A stretch of 45,420 nucleotides of DNA from Hyphomicrobiales bacterium (GTDB lineage: Bacteria > Pseudomonadota > Alphaproteobacteria > Rhizobiales > Xanthobacteraceae): NCBI GenBank assembly GCA_021730985.1, contig JAKFYI010000017.1, positions 1-45,420 on the forward strand, given 5' to 3'. Of the stretch, positions 16,771 through 23,300 are shown in pieces (position 1 is the stretch's first letter; the number at the start of each line of letters is the position of its first letter). The notes under the pieces were generated by a model. The model made no database searches. It saw only the letters and a list, made by a program, of their open reading frames with translations, and was not told the origin of the DNA. Made by a program: the position numbers and the translations under genes.

Positions 16771-17043
16771 TCATTGCCCCGGGGGCGCCGCCGAGCGGAT
16801 GCGTTCGTTGTAGACCGGCAACGATAGCCCGCTGACCTCGAAACGGCACAGATAGCCCATCAGGAACGAGTTGACGCCCATGCGGTACAGCGTGGCGACG
16901 TCGCCCGAGATCAGCGCGTCGCGTTCTTTCTGGCTGAGGTTCTTGCCCTCCAGCGCCTTGGCCGGATCGGCCTTCATGGCGGCGCGGAATGCATGATCGC
17001 GCAGCAACTCGCGGCAGAGGTGATTGACGGCGAACACCGACAT
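16771..17043 (-). CDS. LigA-like alpha subunit of class III extradiol dioxygenase
   Basis: 90 aa, all-helical small subunit that caps the active site of LigB-type dioxygenases such as protocatechuate 4,5-dioxygenase. Recognisable stretch: ALISGDVATLYRMGVNSFL preceded by LCRELLRDHAFRAAM. Start chosen at ATG 17043, which has GGAGGGG 6 bases upstream and directly follows the LigB-like stop; an upstream start at 17061 would overlap that gene. The order is catalytic subunit first, then alpha subunit, the reverse of ligAB in Sphingobium. Confidence 0.85.
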   Translation of the reverse strand: MSVFAVNHLCRELLRDHAFRAAMKADPAKALEGKNLSQKERDALISGDVATLYRMGVNSFLMGYLCRFEVSGLSLPVYNERIRSAAPPGQ

Positions 17044-17045
17044 GG

Positions 17046-17873
17046 TCAGCCCCTCCGCCATGCGGCGTAGGCGTGGCCGTTCGCCATCTGTGGCTTGACG
17101 AACTCAGGTCTCCGCTCGCCGATGGTGCCGAGCATGGCGATCCAGTTGAGCAGTTCGCCGCCGACGTTGCCGGCCTTGAGCATCTGCGCCTCGGTCGCCT
17201 CGCCGATCAGCGCCGACACCTGCATTTCCTCCAGCATTTTGCAGACCCGCGTGCACCAGTCCGGATCGGGGACGCCGTCGGTCTTGCCGGGATCGATGCG
17301 CGGGCCCCAGACGTCGAGCGAGAAGCTGCCGCTGCCCATGGTGACGACGCGCAGCGGCCGGGGCCAGGTCTCGATCGCGCGCTTCACGGCACGGCCGAGA
17401 TCGAAGCAGCGCTGCGCCTTCGGCAGCGGCGGGATGTGTCCGTTGATGAAGACCGGCACCACCGGGATCTGCATCTGCGGTGTCATGAAGTGCAGCGGCA
17501 CCGCGACTGAGTGATCGACCGAAAACTCCTGCACCAGCGCGAGATCGAAGCCGGCCTCGATTCCAGTGCGGCGGACATGGGCGGCAAAGTCCGGCAGCGA
17601 CTTGATGTCGTAGACCGGCATCTCGCGCGGCTCGTCGTTCGGGCCCTTGAAGGTGTCAGTGACGCCGACCGCGAAGGTCGGCAGGTTGTCGAAGAAAAAT
17701 GTGTTCAGATGATCGGTGTCGAACATCACGATCAGGTCGGGCTTCAGCGCCGTCAGCTCGTCGGTCAGCGCCTTGAAGAAGCGCGCGATCTCGCTGTCGG
17801 GGCCGTCGCGCTTGACGAAGAACGGGAACACCGGCGTATGCGGTACGCCGAATGCGCCGACGATGTCTGCCAC
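17046..17873 (-). CDS. LigB-type (class III) extradiol ring-cleavage dioxygenase, catalytic subunit
   Basis: 275 aa, Fe(II)-dependent ring cleavage of a catecholic substrate. From the chosen start the metal site can be placed as His12 (GVPHTPV), His55 (FDTDHLNTF) and Glu240 (NVGGELLNWI), matching His12, His61 and Glu242 of Sphingobium LigB; His121 (SVDHSVAVPL) matches the catalytic His. GTG 17873 is preferred because GGAGA stands 8 bases upstream; the longer GTG start at 17924 adds 17 residues and has no ribosome site. The substrate could be protocatechuate, gallate, an aminophenol or a hydroxypyridine; the amidohydrolase downstream favours an N-bearing ring. Confidence 0.85.
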   Translation of the reverse strand: MADIVGAFGVPHTPVFPFFVKRDGPDSEIARFFKALTDELTALKPDLIVMFDTDHLNTFFFDNLPTFAVGVTDTFKGPNDEPREMPVYDIKSLPDFAAHVRRTGIEAGFDLALVQEFSVDHSVAVPLHFMTPQMQIPVVPVFINGHIPPLPKAQRCFDLGRAVKRAIETWPRPLRVVTMGSGSFSLDVWGPRIDPGKTDGVPDPDWCTRVCKMLEEMQVSALIGEATEAQMLKAGNVGGELLNWIAMLGTIGERRPEFVKPQMANGHAYAAWRRG

Positions 17874-17990
17874 GGGTTGGTCTCCATGCTGCGGCCGTGC
17901 CGTCGAGGGCTTATCTTTTTGCACGGGCGCACGGCGATTGCCAGCGCGCGGGCGTTCGTGGGCCCCGATCCCGGCGGGTGACGAAGACAG

Positions 17991-19253
17991 TCATGGGGAA
18001 TCCGGCGGCTCACCTTGCAGGGCCGCCTCGATCCGCCGGCGGATCAGATAGGTCCAAAGCCAGGCCATGACCAGCAGCATGGCGCCGATCGCCACCGGCC
18101 AGCGCAATCCCAGATGTACCGAAATGATTCCGGCGCCAAGCGCGCCGATGGCGGGTCCGCCTCGGAACACCAGCCCGTACAGGCTCATCACCCGCCCGCG
18201 CATGTGGCGGGCGCTGGCCAACTGCACCAGCGTCTGGCTGGCGATGCCGGAGGCAGCGATGCAGAACCCGTAAACCAGCACCGCCGGCACCGCGAGCCAC
18301 AGCCGGTCGGTGGCGATGATCGCCACGGCAGCCACCGCCTGGCCGAGCGTGGTCACGAGTGCGATCCCCAGCAGGTTGGACGAGTGGGTGCGATTGCCGA
18401 GCCAGAGGCCGGCCAGGATGGCGCCGGCCCCGACCGACGACGCCAGGATCGATAGACCTGCGGCGCCGGCTTGGAAAACCTCGTCGGCAAACCCCGGCAT
18501 CAGCTCAGTGAGCGGCTTCCCGCCGACGCCCAGCGCGATCAGCAGGAACAGCAGCGAACCGATCGCCGGATGGGTCGCGGTGTAGCGGATGCCGTCGCGG
18601 ATCTCGGCAAAGAAGCCGGTCGGCGCCGCGGCCTGGTCTTCTTCAGCCGGCGCGATGCGGATGCGCGAAAGCGCGACCAGGTACACGACGTAGGTCACGG
18701 CGTTCGCGGCGAATGCCGCGGCGACGCCGGACCACACGATGGCGAGGCCTGCGAAGATCGGGCCGATGAAGCGCGCGAGATTGAAGCTCACCGCGTTGAT
18801 TGCCACCGCCGCTCCCACGTCGGCGCGGGGCACCAGCGAGGGAACCAGCGCGAGCCTAGCCGGCTGGTTGAACGCGACCACGATGCCGTGGATGGCGGTG
18901 AGCAGCACGATCAGCGTGACTGTGATATGGCCGCTCGCGGTTGCGCCCCACAGTACGATGGCCTGAATCAGAAGGATAAACTGGCTGACCTGGACGACCC
19001 GCACCTTGTCCCAGCGGTCGGCGAGCGCACCCGCGAACGGCGCGATCACCACCACCGGAAAGAAATCGGCGAAGGCGACGACGCCGAGCCAGAAACCGGA
19101 CTCGGTCAACTGCCAGGTCAGCCAGCCGACCGCGATCCGCTCCATCCACATGCCGACCAGCGACACGGTGTTGCCGATCGTGAAGGTGCGGAAGTTGGCG
19201 TTGCGTGCCAGCAGTGCGAGCAGGGGAGCGCGGAGCAGACTGGAGACCGGCAT
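17991..19253 (-). CDS. MFS transporter, EntS/MFS_3-like
   Basis: 420 aa, twelve predicted hydrophobic segments, inner-membrane proton-coupled transporter probably exporting a small molecule. Motifs: FRTFTIGNTVSLVGMWMER at the first helix, GALADRWDKVRV between helices 2 and 3, FNQPARLALVPSLV, SFNLARFIGP, and RHMRGRVMSLYGLVFRG in the second half, the typical EntS-type layout. Start at ATG 19253 (MPVSSLLRA); a 74-residue upstream extension is hydrophilic and Arg/Gly-rich and was rejected. A perfect 7-bp palindrome (19255-19272) lies directly against the start. It follows the enolase-superfamily gene on the same strand. Confidence 0.9.
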   Translation of the reverse strand: MPVSSLLRAPLLALLARNANFRTFTIGNTVSLVGMWMERIAVGWLTWQLTESGFWLGVVAFADFFPVVVIAPFAGALADRWDKVRVVQVSQFILLIQAIVLWGATASGHITVTLIVLLTAIHGIVVAFNQPARLALVPSLVPRADVGAAVAINAVSFNLARFIGPIFAGLAIVWSGVAAAFAANAVTYVVYLVALSRIRIAPAEEDQAAAPTGFFAEIRDGIRYTATHPAIGSLLFLLIALGVGGKPLTELMPGFADEVFQAGAAGLSILASSVGAGAILAGLWLGNRTHSSNLLGIALVTTLGQAVAAVAIIATDRLWLAVPAVLVYGFCIAASGIASQTLVQLASARHMRGRVMSLYGLVFRGGPAIGALGAGIISVHLGLRWPVAIGAMLLVMAWLWTYLIRRRIEAALQGEPPDSP

Positions 19254-19254
19254 C

Positions 19255-19272
19255 GTTCGAGCATACTCGAAC
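19255..19272 (-). promoter_or_regulatory. Palindrome abutting the MFS start codon
   Basis: GTTCGAG-CATA-CTCGAAC is a perfect 7-bp inverted repeat with a 4-base spacer, ending one base before the ATG of the MFS gene. It replaces the place where a ribosome site would be expected, so it could be an operator or an mRNA hairpin that limits translation. No second copy was found at the TetR/enolase divergent region, so the TetR protein is not obviously its reader. Confidence 0.35.
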
Positions 19273-19336
19273 TCACGCCGAGCGCCGCCTCCATGATTGC
19301 ATTGCGCCGGCTTGTTTCGGCCTGCCGCCGCTGAGG

Positions 19337-20428
19337 CTACATCCGATAGCGATTGACCGCGGCTTCGTCCCATTCGATTCCCGCGCCGGGCCGGTTGGGA
19401 ACCTCGAGACAGCTCTCCTTGATCGGGAATGGGTCTTTCAGGATGGGATAGTGCCAATCCTGCCATTCCAGCCAATGCGCGGTTTCGGTCACCCGCATCA
19501 GGTGCGCGGCGAATTCCGGATAGAGGTGGGTCGAAACCTGAATCCCGGCGGCGGCCGCAATCGGGACAGCGCGTAGCCAGCCGCTGACGCCGCCGATCCG
19601 CATCAGGTCCGGCATCACATAGTCGCCCGCGCCCGCGCTGACGGCCTTGTGCATGTCACGCGGTCCGTAGAAGTTTTCGCCGAGCTGCACCGGCGTATCG
19701 AGCTCTCGTGTCAGTTGCGAATATCCCGCGAGGTTGTCGTAGGCGATCGGCTCTTCGAACCAGTAGAGCCCCTGATCGTCGAGCGCATGGCAGCGGTGCA
19801 GCGCGTCGCCGAGCGCCAGGCCTTGATTGAAGTCCACCATCAGCAGGATGTCCTCGCCCGCGCCTTGGCGCACCTCACGGATCGCTGCGAGATCGTCGGC
19901 CAGGCGGTCGCGGCCAAGCCGCAGCTTCAGGCTCTTGAAGCGGCCTTCGTCGGCCAGTTCGCGGGCTTCCGTTGCCAGGCGCGCGACGTCGATCAGCCAG
20001 AGCCCGTTGCTATTGTAGGCCGGCACCGGCCCCAGCGTGCCGCCGAGCAGCGTAGCGAGCGGCATGGCTGCGGCCTTCGCCAGTGCATCCCACATCGCCA
20101 TGTCGAGGCCCGCGACCGCGATCATCGCCATTCCCTCGTAGCCGACGAGGTTCAGGCCGCGCCGGTTGTCTTGGAAATCGCTGAGCGGCGCCAGTTCCTG
20201 CCCGGCGCGCGCGGCGGCGAGATCGTGGAGAGCAGGGACCAGATAGCGCGCCGCGTTGCGAAGATAGGGTTCGAGGTAGCTGCGTCCGACCACGCCTTCG
20301 TTGGTGTAAAGGTCGATCAGGATCAGCGGCCAGTCCTTGAACAGCCCGACCTTGGAGACGACTGGGCGGCGCAGCGGCACCGAAACGGCGCGAACTTCGA
20401 TCGACTTGAGGGTGAGCTTTCCGGTCAT
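19337..20428 (-). CDS. Enolase superfamily enzyme (mandelate racemase/muconate lactonizing type)
   Basis: 363 aa. N-terminal capping domain with VGLFKDWPLILIDLYTNEG and C-terminal barrel. Metal ligands are Asp199 (MVDFNQG), Glu225 (YWFEEPI) and Glu251 (LGENFYG). Asp274 and His301 (MPDLMR, STHLYP) are spaced 27 residues apart as in the mandelate racemase His-Asp dyad. The usual KxK motif reads Lys168-Leu-Arg170, so the second base is replaced. Probably an acid-sugar dehydratase or racemase rather than a muconate cycloisomerase. ATG 20428; an upstream extension to 20491 was rejected. The TetR gene is divergent, so it is the likely regulator. Confidence 0.87.
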   Translation of the reverse strand: MTGKLTLKSIEVRAVSVPLRRPVVSKVGLFKDWPLILIDLYTNEGVVGRSYLEPYLRNAARYLVPALHDLAAARAGQELAPLSDFQDNRRGLNLVGYEGMAMIAVAGLDMAMWDALAKAAAMPLATLLGGTLGPVPAYNSNGLWLIDVARLATEARELADEGRFKSLKLRLGRDRLADDLAAIREVRQGAGEDILLMVDFNQGLALGDALHRCHALDDQGLYWFEEPIAYDNLAGYSQLTRELDTPVQLGENFYGPRDMHKAVSAGAGDYVMPDLMRIGGVSGWLRAVPIAAAAGIQVSTHLYPEFAAHLMRVTETAHWLEWQDWHYPILKDPFPIKESCLEVPNRPGAGIEWDEAAVNRYRM

Positions 20429-20491
20429 GATTCTCAATCTGGCAGGCACGCGAATCCATCTGACTGCGGTGCCATCCCGATGTAAATTCAC

Positions 20492-20517
20492 TCCCCGGTA
20501 TACTTGTGCTTCGGGGA
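20492..20517. promoter_or_regulatory. Candidate TetR operator in the divergent region
   Basis: TCCCCG at 20492-20497 and CGGGGA at 20512-20517 form an inverted repeat with a 14-base spacer that contains TATACT (20499-20504), a good -10 hexamer for the TetR gene, 32 bases before its ATG. An operator covering its own promoter fits TetR autoregulation. I could not find a convincing -35 box at 17-18 bases, so this is a suggestion. Confidence 0.35.
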
Positions 20518-20535
20518 TTTGGCCGGGGGCGGCTC

Positions 20536-21096
20536 ATGCAACGATCGCGGACTCAGACACGGCAGCGCATTCTGGACGCGGCCTATGGATTGTTCTGGCG
20601 GCAGGGTTTTTTGCGCGTCTCCATGGACGAGATTGCGGCGCGGGCGAAAATCACCAAGCGCGCGCTCTACCAGCACTTCCGCAGCAAGGACGACCTGATC
20701 GCGGCCGCGCTCGCGCATTCCAGCGATCTGGCGATCCAGCGGCTCCAGACATTTCAGCGCCCCGCCAAGGCAGGTGAACTGATCGATACGTTCTTTGCCG
20801 AACTGGCCGCGTGGGCGTCGAAGCCGCGCTGGTCCGGCGGCGGCTTCACGCGGGTCGTGGTCGAACTGGCGGACCTGCGGGGCCACCCCGCGCGCGGTAT
20901 CGCGCGCAAGCACAAGGCCGCCGTCGAGAACTGGATCGCAGAGGGTCTTGCTGCCGCGCGCGTCGCCTCGGCGCGCGAGCGGGCGCGAGAGGTCATGCTG
21001 CTGATGGAGGGCGCGATGCTGCTCATGCTGGTGCATGGCGATCGCGATTATGCGAAGTCCGCTGCGCGTGCCGCGAAGGCGCTGGTCAGGGCCTAG
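20536..21096 (+). CDS. TetR/AcrR family transcriptional regulator
   Basis: 186 aa. N-terminal helix-turn-helix: TRQRILDAAYGLFWRQGF then SMDEIAARAKITKRALYQHF and SKDDLIAAAL, the classic TetR pattern. The C-terminal ligand-binding domain is all-helical (LMEGAMLLMLVHGD). ATG 20536 was chosen since the conserved domain begins there; a GTG at 20506 would put the candidate -10 box outside. Divergent from the enolase-superfamily/MFS gene pair, it probably represses them until a substrate or toxic compound binds. Confidence 0.92.
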   Translation: MQRSRTQTRQRILDAAYGLFWRQGFLRVSMDEIAARAKITKRALYQHFRSKDDLIAAALAHSSDLAIQRLQTFQRPAKAGELIDTFFAELAAWASKPRWSGGGFTRVVVELADLRGHPARGIARKHKAAVENWIAEGLAAARVASARERAREVMLLMEGAMLLMLVHGDRDYAKSAARAAKALVRA

Positions 21097-21097
21097 C

Positions 21098-21325
21098 CTA
21101 CTTGCCGGCGGCCTTGCGCAGCGCGTCGTTGATGCGGTCCTGCCAGCCCGGGCCATCGTCCTGGAAGAAGTCGAGCACGTCGCGGTCGATGCGCAGCGAC
21201 ACCATCTCCTTGGCGTTGGGGATGGCGGGCTTTGCAACAGGAAGATCGGCGGGCTTGGTGGTCGCCGCCTTGAAAGCGGCTTCGGCGGCGTCTCGCGAAT
21301 CCCCGAACTTTCGTCGTGTCGTCAT
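21098..21325 (-). CDS. BrnA-like/DUF4415 antitoxin-type protein, unpaired
   Basis: 75 aa. C-terminal ribbon-helix-helix-like signature MVSLRIDRDVLDFF then GWQDRINDALRKAA, as in BrnA antitoxins (DUF4415), which bind DNA and neutralise BrnT RNase. The N-terminal half (TTRRKFGDSRDAAEAAFKAA) is hydrophilic. No BrnT-like gene (about 90 aa) lies on either side: upstream is a dehydrogenase gene and downstream is the converging TetR gene, 1 base beyond its stop. It may be an orphan antitoxin or a small repressor of its own neighbourhood. Confidence 0.8.
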   Translation of the reverse strand: MTTRRKFGDSRDAAEAAFKAATTKPADLPVAKPAIPNAKEMVSLRIDRDVLDFFQDDGPGWQDRINDALRKAAGK

Positions 21326-21337
21326 CGGCGGTCCTCG

Positions 21338-21382
21338 CTGGAAATTCCGGCTCTGGAAATTCCGTCTCTAAAAATTCTGTCC
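21338..21382. repeat. Three tandem 15-bp repeats over the dehydrogenase stop codon
   Basis: Units CTGGAAATTCCGGCT (21338-21352), CTGGAAATTCCGTCT (21353-21367) and CTAAAAATTCTGTCC (21368-21382) follow without spacers. The third unit encodes the last four residues (GQNF) and the TAG stop of the dehydrogenase on the minus strand; the other two lie beyond the stop and before the BrnA-like start. Each of the first two contains the palindrome GGAAATTCC or GGAATTTCC core. Confidence 0.75.
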
Positions 21383-22249
21383 CATGTGCTCGCGGAAGAA
21401 CTTCGGCAACTCGCCGATGTCCTTGTCGCCCCAGCCTTGGGCGACCGCGGCGGAGAACGCCGCCAGCATTCCGGAGGCGAGCGGCATGCCGATGCCGTTG
21501 GTCGCGCCGGTCGCCACCATGGACATGATGTCCTTGCGCATGGTCTTGAGGTCGAGCGTCATGTCTTCCGGAGCGCCCAGTAGCAGGTTCTTCTTCATGT
21601 CGAGCCAGGCGTTGGCGGTCGGCGCTTCGGCGAATACGGAAAGCATCTGCTCGATGGTGAGGCCCTCGCGCTGGCCAAGCGCCAGCGACTCCGCGAGACC
21701 CTGAATGTAGGCCGCGAGCCCGAGGTTGGCGGCGAGCTTCATGGCATAGCCTGCGCCGTTCGGCCCCATGTGGTCGATGCGGCGCGTCAGCTTTTCGAGC
21801 ACGATCCGGGCGGCATCGACGTCCTCCGGCTTGCCGCCCACCATGGCGTGCAGCTTTCCCGCGCGTGCCGTCGGGATCGAGCCGAGAACCGGCGAGTCGA
21901 TCAACCGCGCGCCGGCGGCTTCGACCAGCGGCGCAAGCTCGCGTGCCGTCATCGGCCGCAGCGTGCTCATCTCGATGAACAGCTTGTTGCGAACATCGCC
22001 CGACAGGAAACCATCCTTGCCGCGGAATGCGTTCCGGATGCCGCCGTCCTCGGTGATGATCGAGATCACGATGCCGTCGGAGCCGTCGGCCACGGCGCGC
22101 GGATGGGCTGCCACCTGCATGCCGTTCTCTTGCGCGGCCTTCATGGCGACTGCGTCGCGGTCCCAGCCGACCACATCGACGCTGCTGTCCTTGAGCCGCG
22201 CCTGAATGGCGCGGCCCATGCGGCCCAATCCGATCAGCCCGACTTTCAT
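21368..22249 (-). CDS. NAD(P)-dependent beta-hydroxyacid dehydrogenase (3-hydroxyisobutyrate dehydrogenase family)
   Basis: 293 aa. Rossmann motif VGLIGLGRMGRAI at the N-terminus; LIDSPVLGSIPTARAGKL is the substrate-binding motif (usually DAPVSGG); HMGPNGAGYAMKLAANL carries the conserved catalytic Lys. Reduces or oxidises a beta-hydroxy acid such as tartronate semialdehyde or 3-hydroxyisobutyrate. ATG 22249 follows the HpaI aldolase stop by one base; an extension of 14 residues to 22291 would overlap it. The pairing aldolase plus dehydrogenase suggests aldol cleavage to a semialdehyde that is then reduced, as in glucarate/galactarate breakdown. The C-terminus ends inside a tandem repeat. Confidence 0.88.
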   Translation of the reverse strand: MKVGLIGLGRMGRAIQARLKDSSVDVVGWDRDAVAMKAAQENGMQVAAHPRAVADGSDGIVISIITEDGGIRNAFRGKDGFLSGDVRNKLFIEMSTLRPMTARELAPLVEAAGARLIDSPVLGSIPTARAGKLHAMVGGKPEDVDAARIVLEKLTRRIDHMGPNGAGYAMKLAANLGLAAYIQGLAESLALGQREGLTIEQMLSVFAEAPTANAWLDMKKNLLLGAPEDMTLDLKTMRKDIMSMVATGATNGIGMPLASGMLAAFSAAVAQGWGDKDIGELPKFFREHMGQNF

Positions 22250-22250
22250 G

Positions 22251-23111
22251 TCAGCGCCCGGTGATCTTTTTCGCCGTCTCGAAGTGACCATAGCTCTGCA
22301 CCGGCGCCATCATCAGGAAGCGGTAGCCCTCATCGACGATACGCTGGGCGTTTCCGGTCTCGACGTGCGGATGGCCGACCACCACATTGTGCTTCTTGCA
22401 TGTGTCCACGATGCGCTTCATCCACTCCAGCACCACCTTGTGCTCGTACTGGCGCGGGTAGCCGAGCTCCTGCGAGAGATCGCCTTCGCCGATCAGGATC
22501 GCGCCGATGCCCGGCACGTTTTTGAGCATGTCGTCGAGGTTCTCCACGCCCTTGGTGTCCTCGATCTGCAGGATGACGAAAATCTCGCCCTGCTTGTTCA
22601 GCGGCCAGACGTCGGCCTTCTGGTAGTACTCCTGGTTGGTGAGGCCCCAGTAGCGGGCGGCGGCGGTCGGGCCGTCGCCGCGAATGCCGGCCGGCTCGTA
22701 CAGCGGCGCGTTCTTCATGCGCGGATAGCGGCAGGCGCCGACCGCGTTGGCGGCTTCAGCGACGGTCGAGATGTGCGGGAACACGATGCCGTAGCAGCCC
22801 ATGTCGAGCGCCTGCTTGGCCTGCCACTGCGCCATCTCGACGCCGTTCACCGGCACGCGGACCATCGGCGCGACCGGCGGCACCAGCGAGCCGGCCTTGG
22901 CGATCTGCGAGCGGTTCAGCATGTATTGCAGGCAGTCGCGCAGCAGGCGGCCGTCCCACGGGTTGTGCTCCATCTCGAACACGCAGGCGTCGAACTTCGA
23001 CGTGCTCATGCTGACCGCGGAGCCGATTTCGGCGGGTGCGAAGCAGGTCAGCGCATGCTGGCCCGATTCCAGAGCGCGGATGACGTTGTTCAGGCGCGGC
23101 AGATCGGCCAT
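22251..23111 (-). CDS. HpcH/HpaI class II aldolase
   Basis: 286 aa, divalent-metal aldolase that cleaves 2-keto-4-hydroxy acids to pyruvate (or similar) and an aldehyde. Metal ligands are the Glu in VILQIEDTKGVEN and the Asp in LIGEGDLSQELG. VRVPVNGVEMAQWQAKQALDM... is the barrel strand with the substrate Arg. FEMEHNPWDG occupies the place of the usual DxEH motif. It begins a two-gene unit with the dehydrogenase (gap one base). It is divergent from LigJ at 23301. LigJ's product, 4-carboxy-4-hydroxy-2-oxoadipate, needs an aldolase, normally the RraA-type LigK, so this protein is a candidate substitute. Confidence 0.87.
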   Translation of the reverse strand: MADLPRLNNVIRALESGQHALTCFAPAEIGSAVSMSTSKFDACVFEMEHNPWDGRLLRDCLQYMLNRSQIAKAGSLVPPVAPMVRVPVNGVEMAQWQAKQALDMGCYGIVFPHISTVAEAANAVGACRYPRMKNAPLYEPAGIRGDGPTAAARYWGLTNQEYYQKADVWPLNKQGEIFVILQIEDTKGVENLDDMLKNVPGIGAILIGEGDLSQELGYPRQYEHKVVLEWMKRIVDTCKKHNVVVGHPHVETGNAQRIVDEGYRFLMMAPVQSYGHFETAKKITGR

Positions 23112-23152
23112 TCGGTTCCCCCTGGGCGTGCGGCGGCACGGATGGGCACGCC

Positions 23153-23219
23153 GTCATGCGCGGACTTGATCCATCCTTTTTGGAAGAGGATGGATGGCCG
23201 GGTCAAGCCCGGCCATGAC
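23153..23219. repeat. Dispersed palindromic repeat (GTCATGGCCGGG family)
   Basis: GTCATGCGCGGACTTGATCC at the left is largely complementary to GGCCGGGTCAAGCCCGGCCATGAC at the right, and GGCCGGGTCAAGCCCGGCC is itself a stem. It lies in the 189-base divergent region between the HpaI aldolase and LigJ genes, leaving little room for promoters. Confidence 0.75.
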
Positions 23220-23300
23220 CGTTGAGAGAACGGGGCGGGTTTGACAATGGCGTGGCGCGCCGTAGCATCCGCCGCGACATCCTCAAAAGCGGCGAAAATC

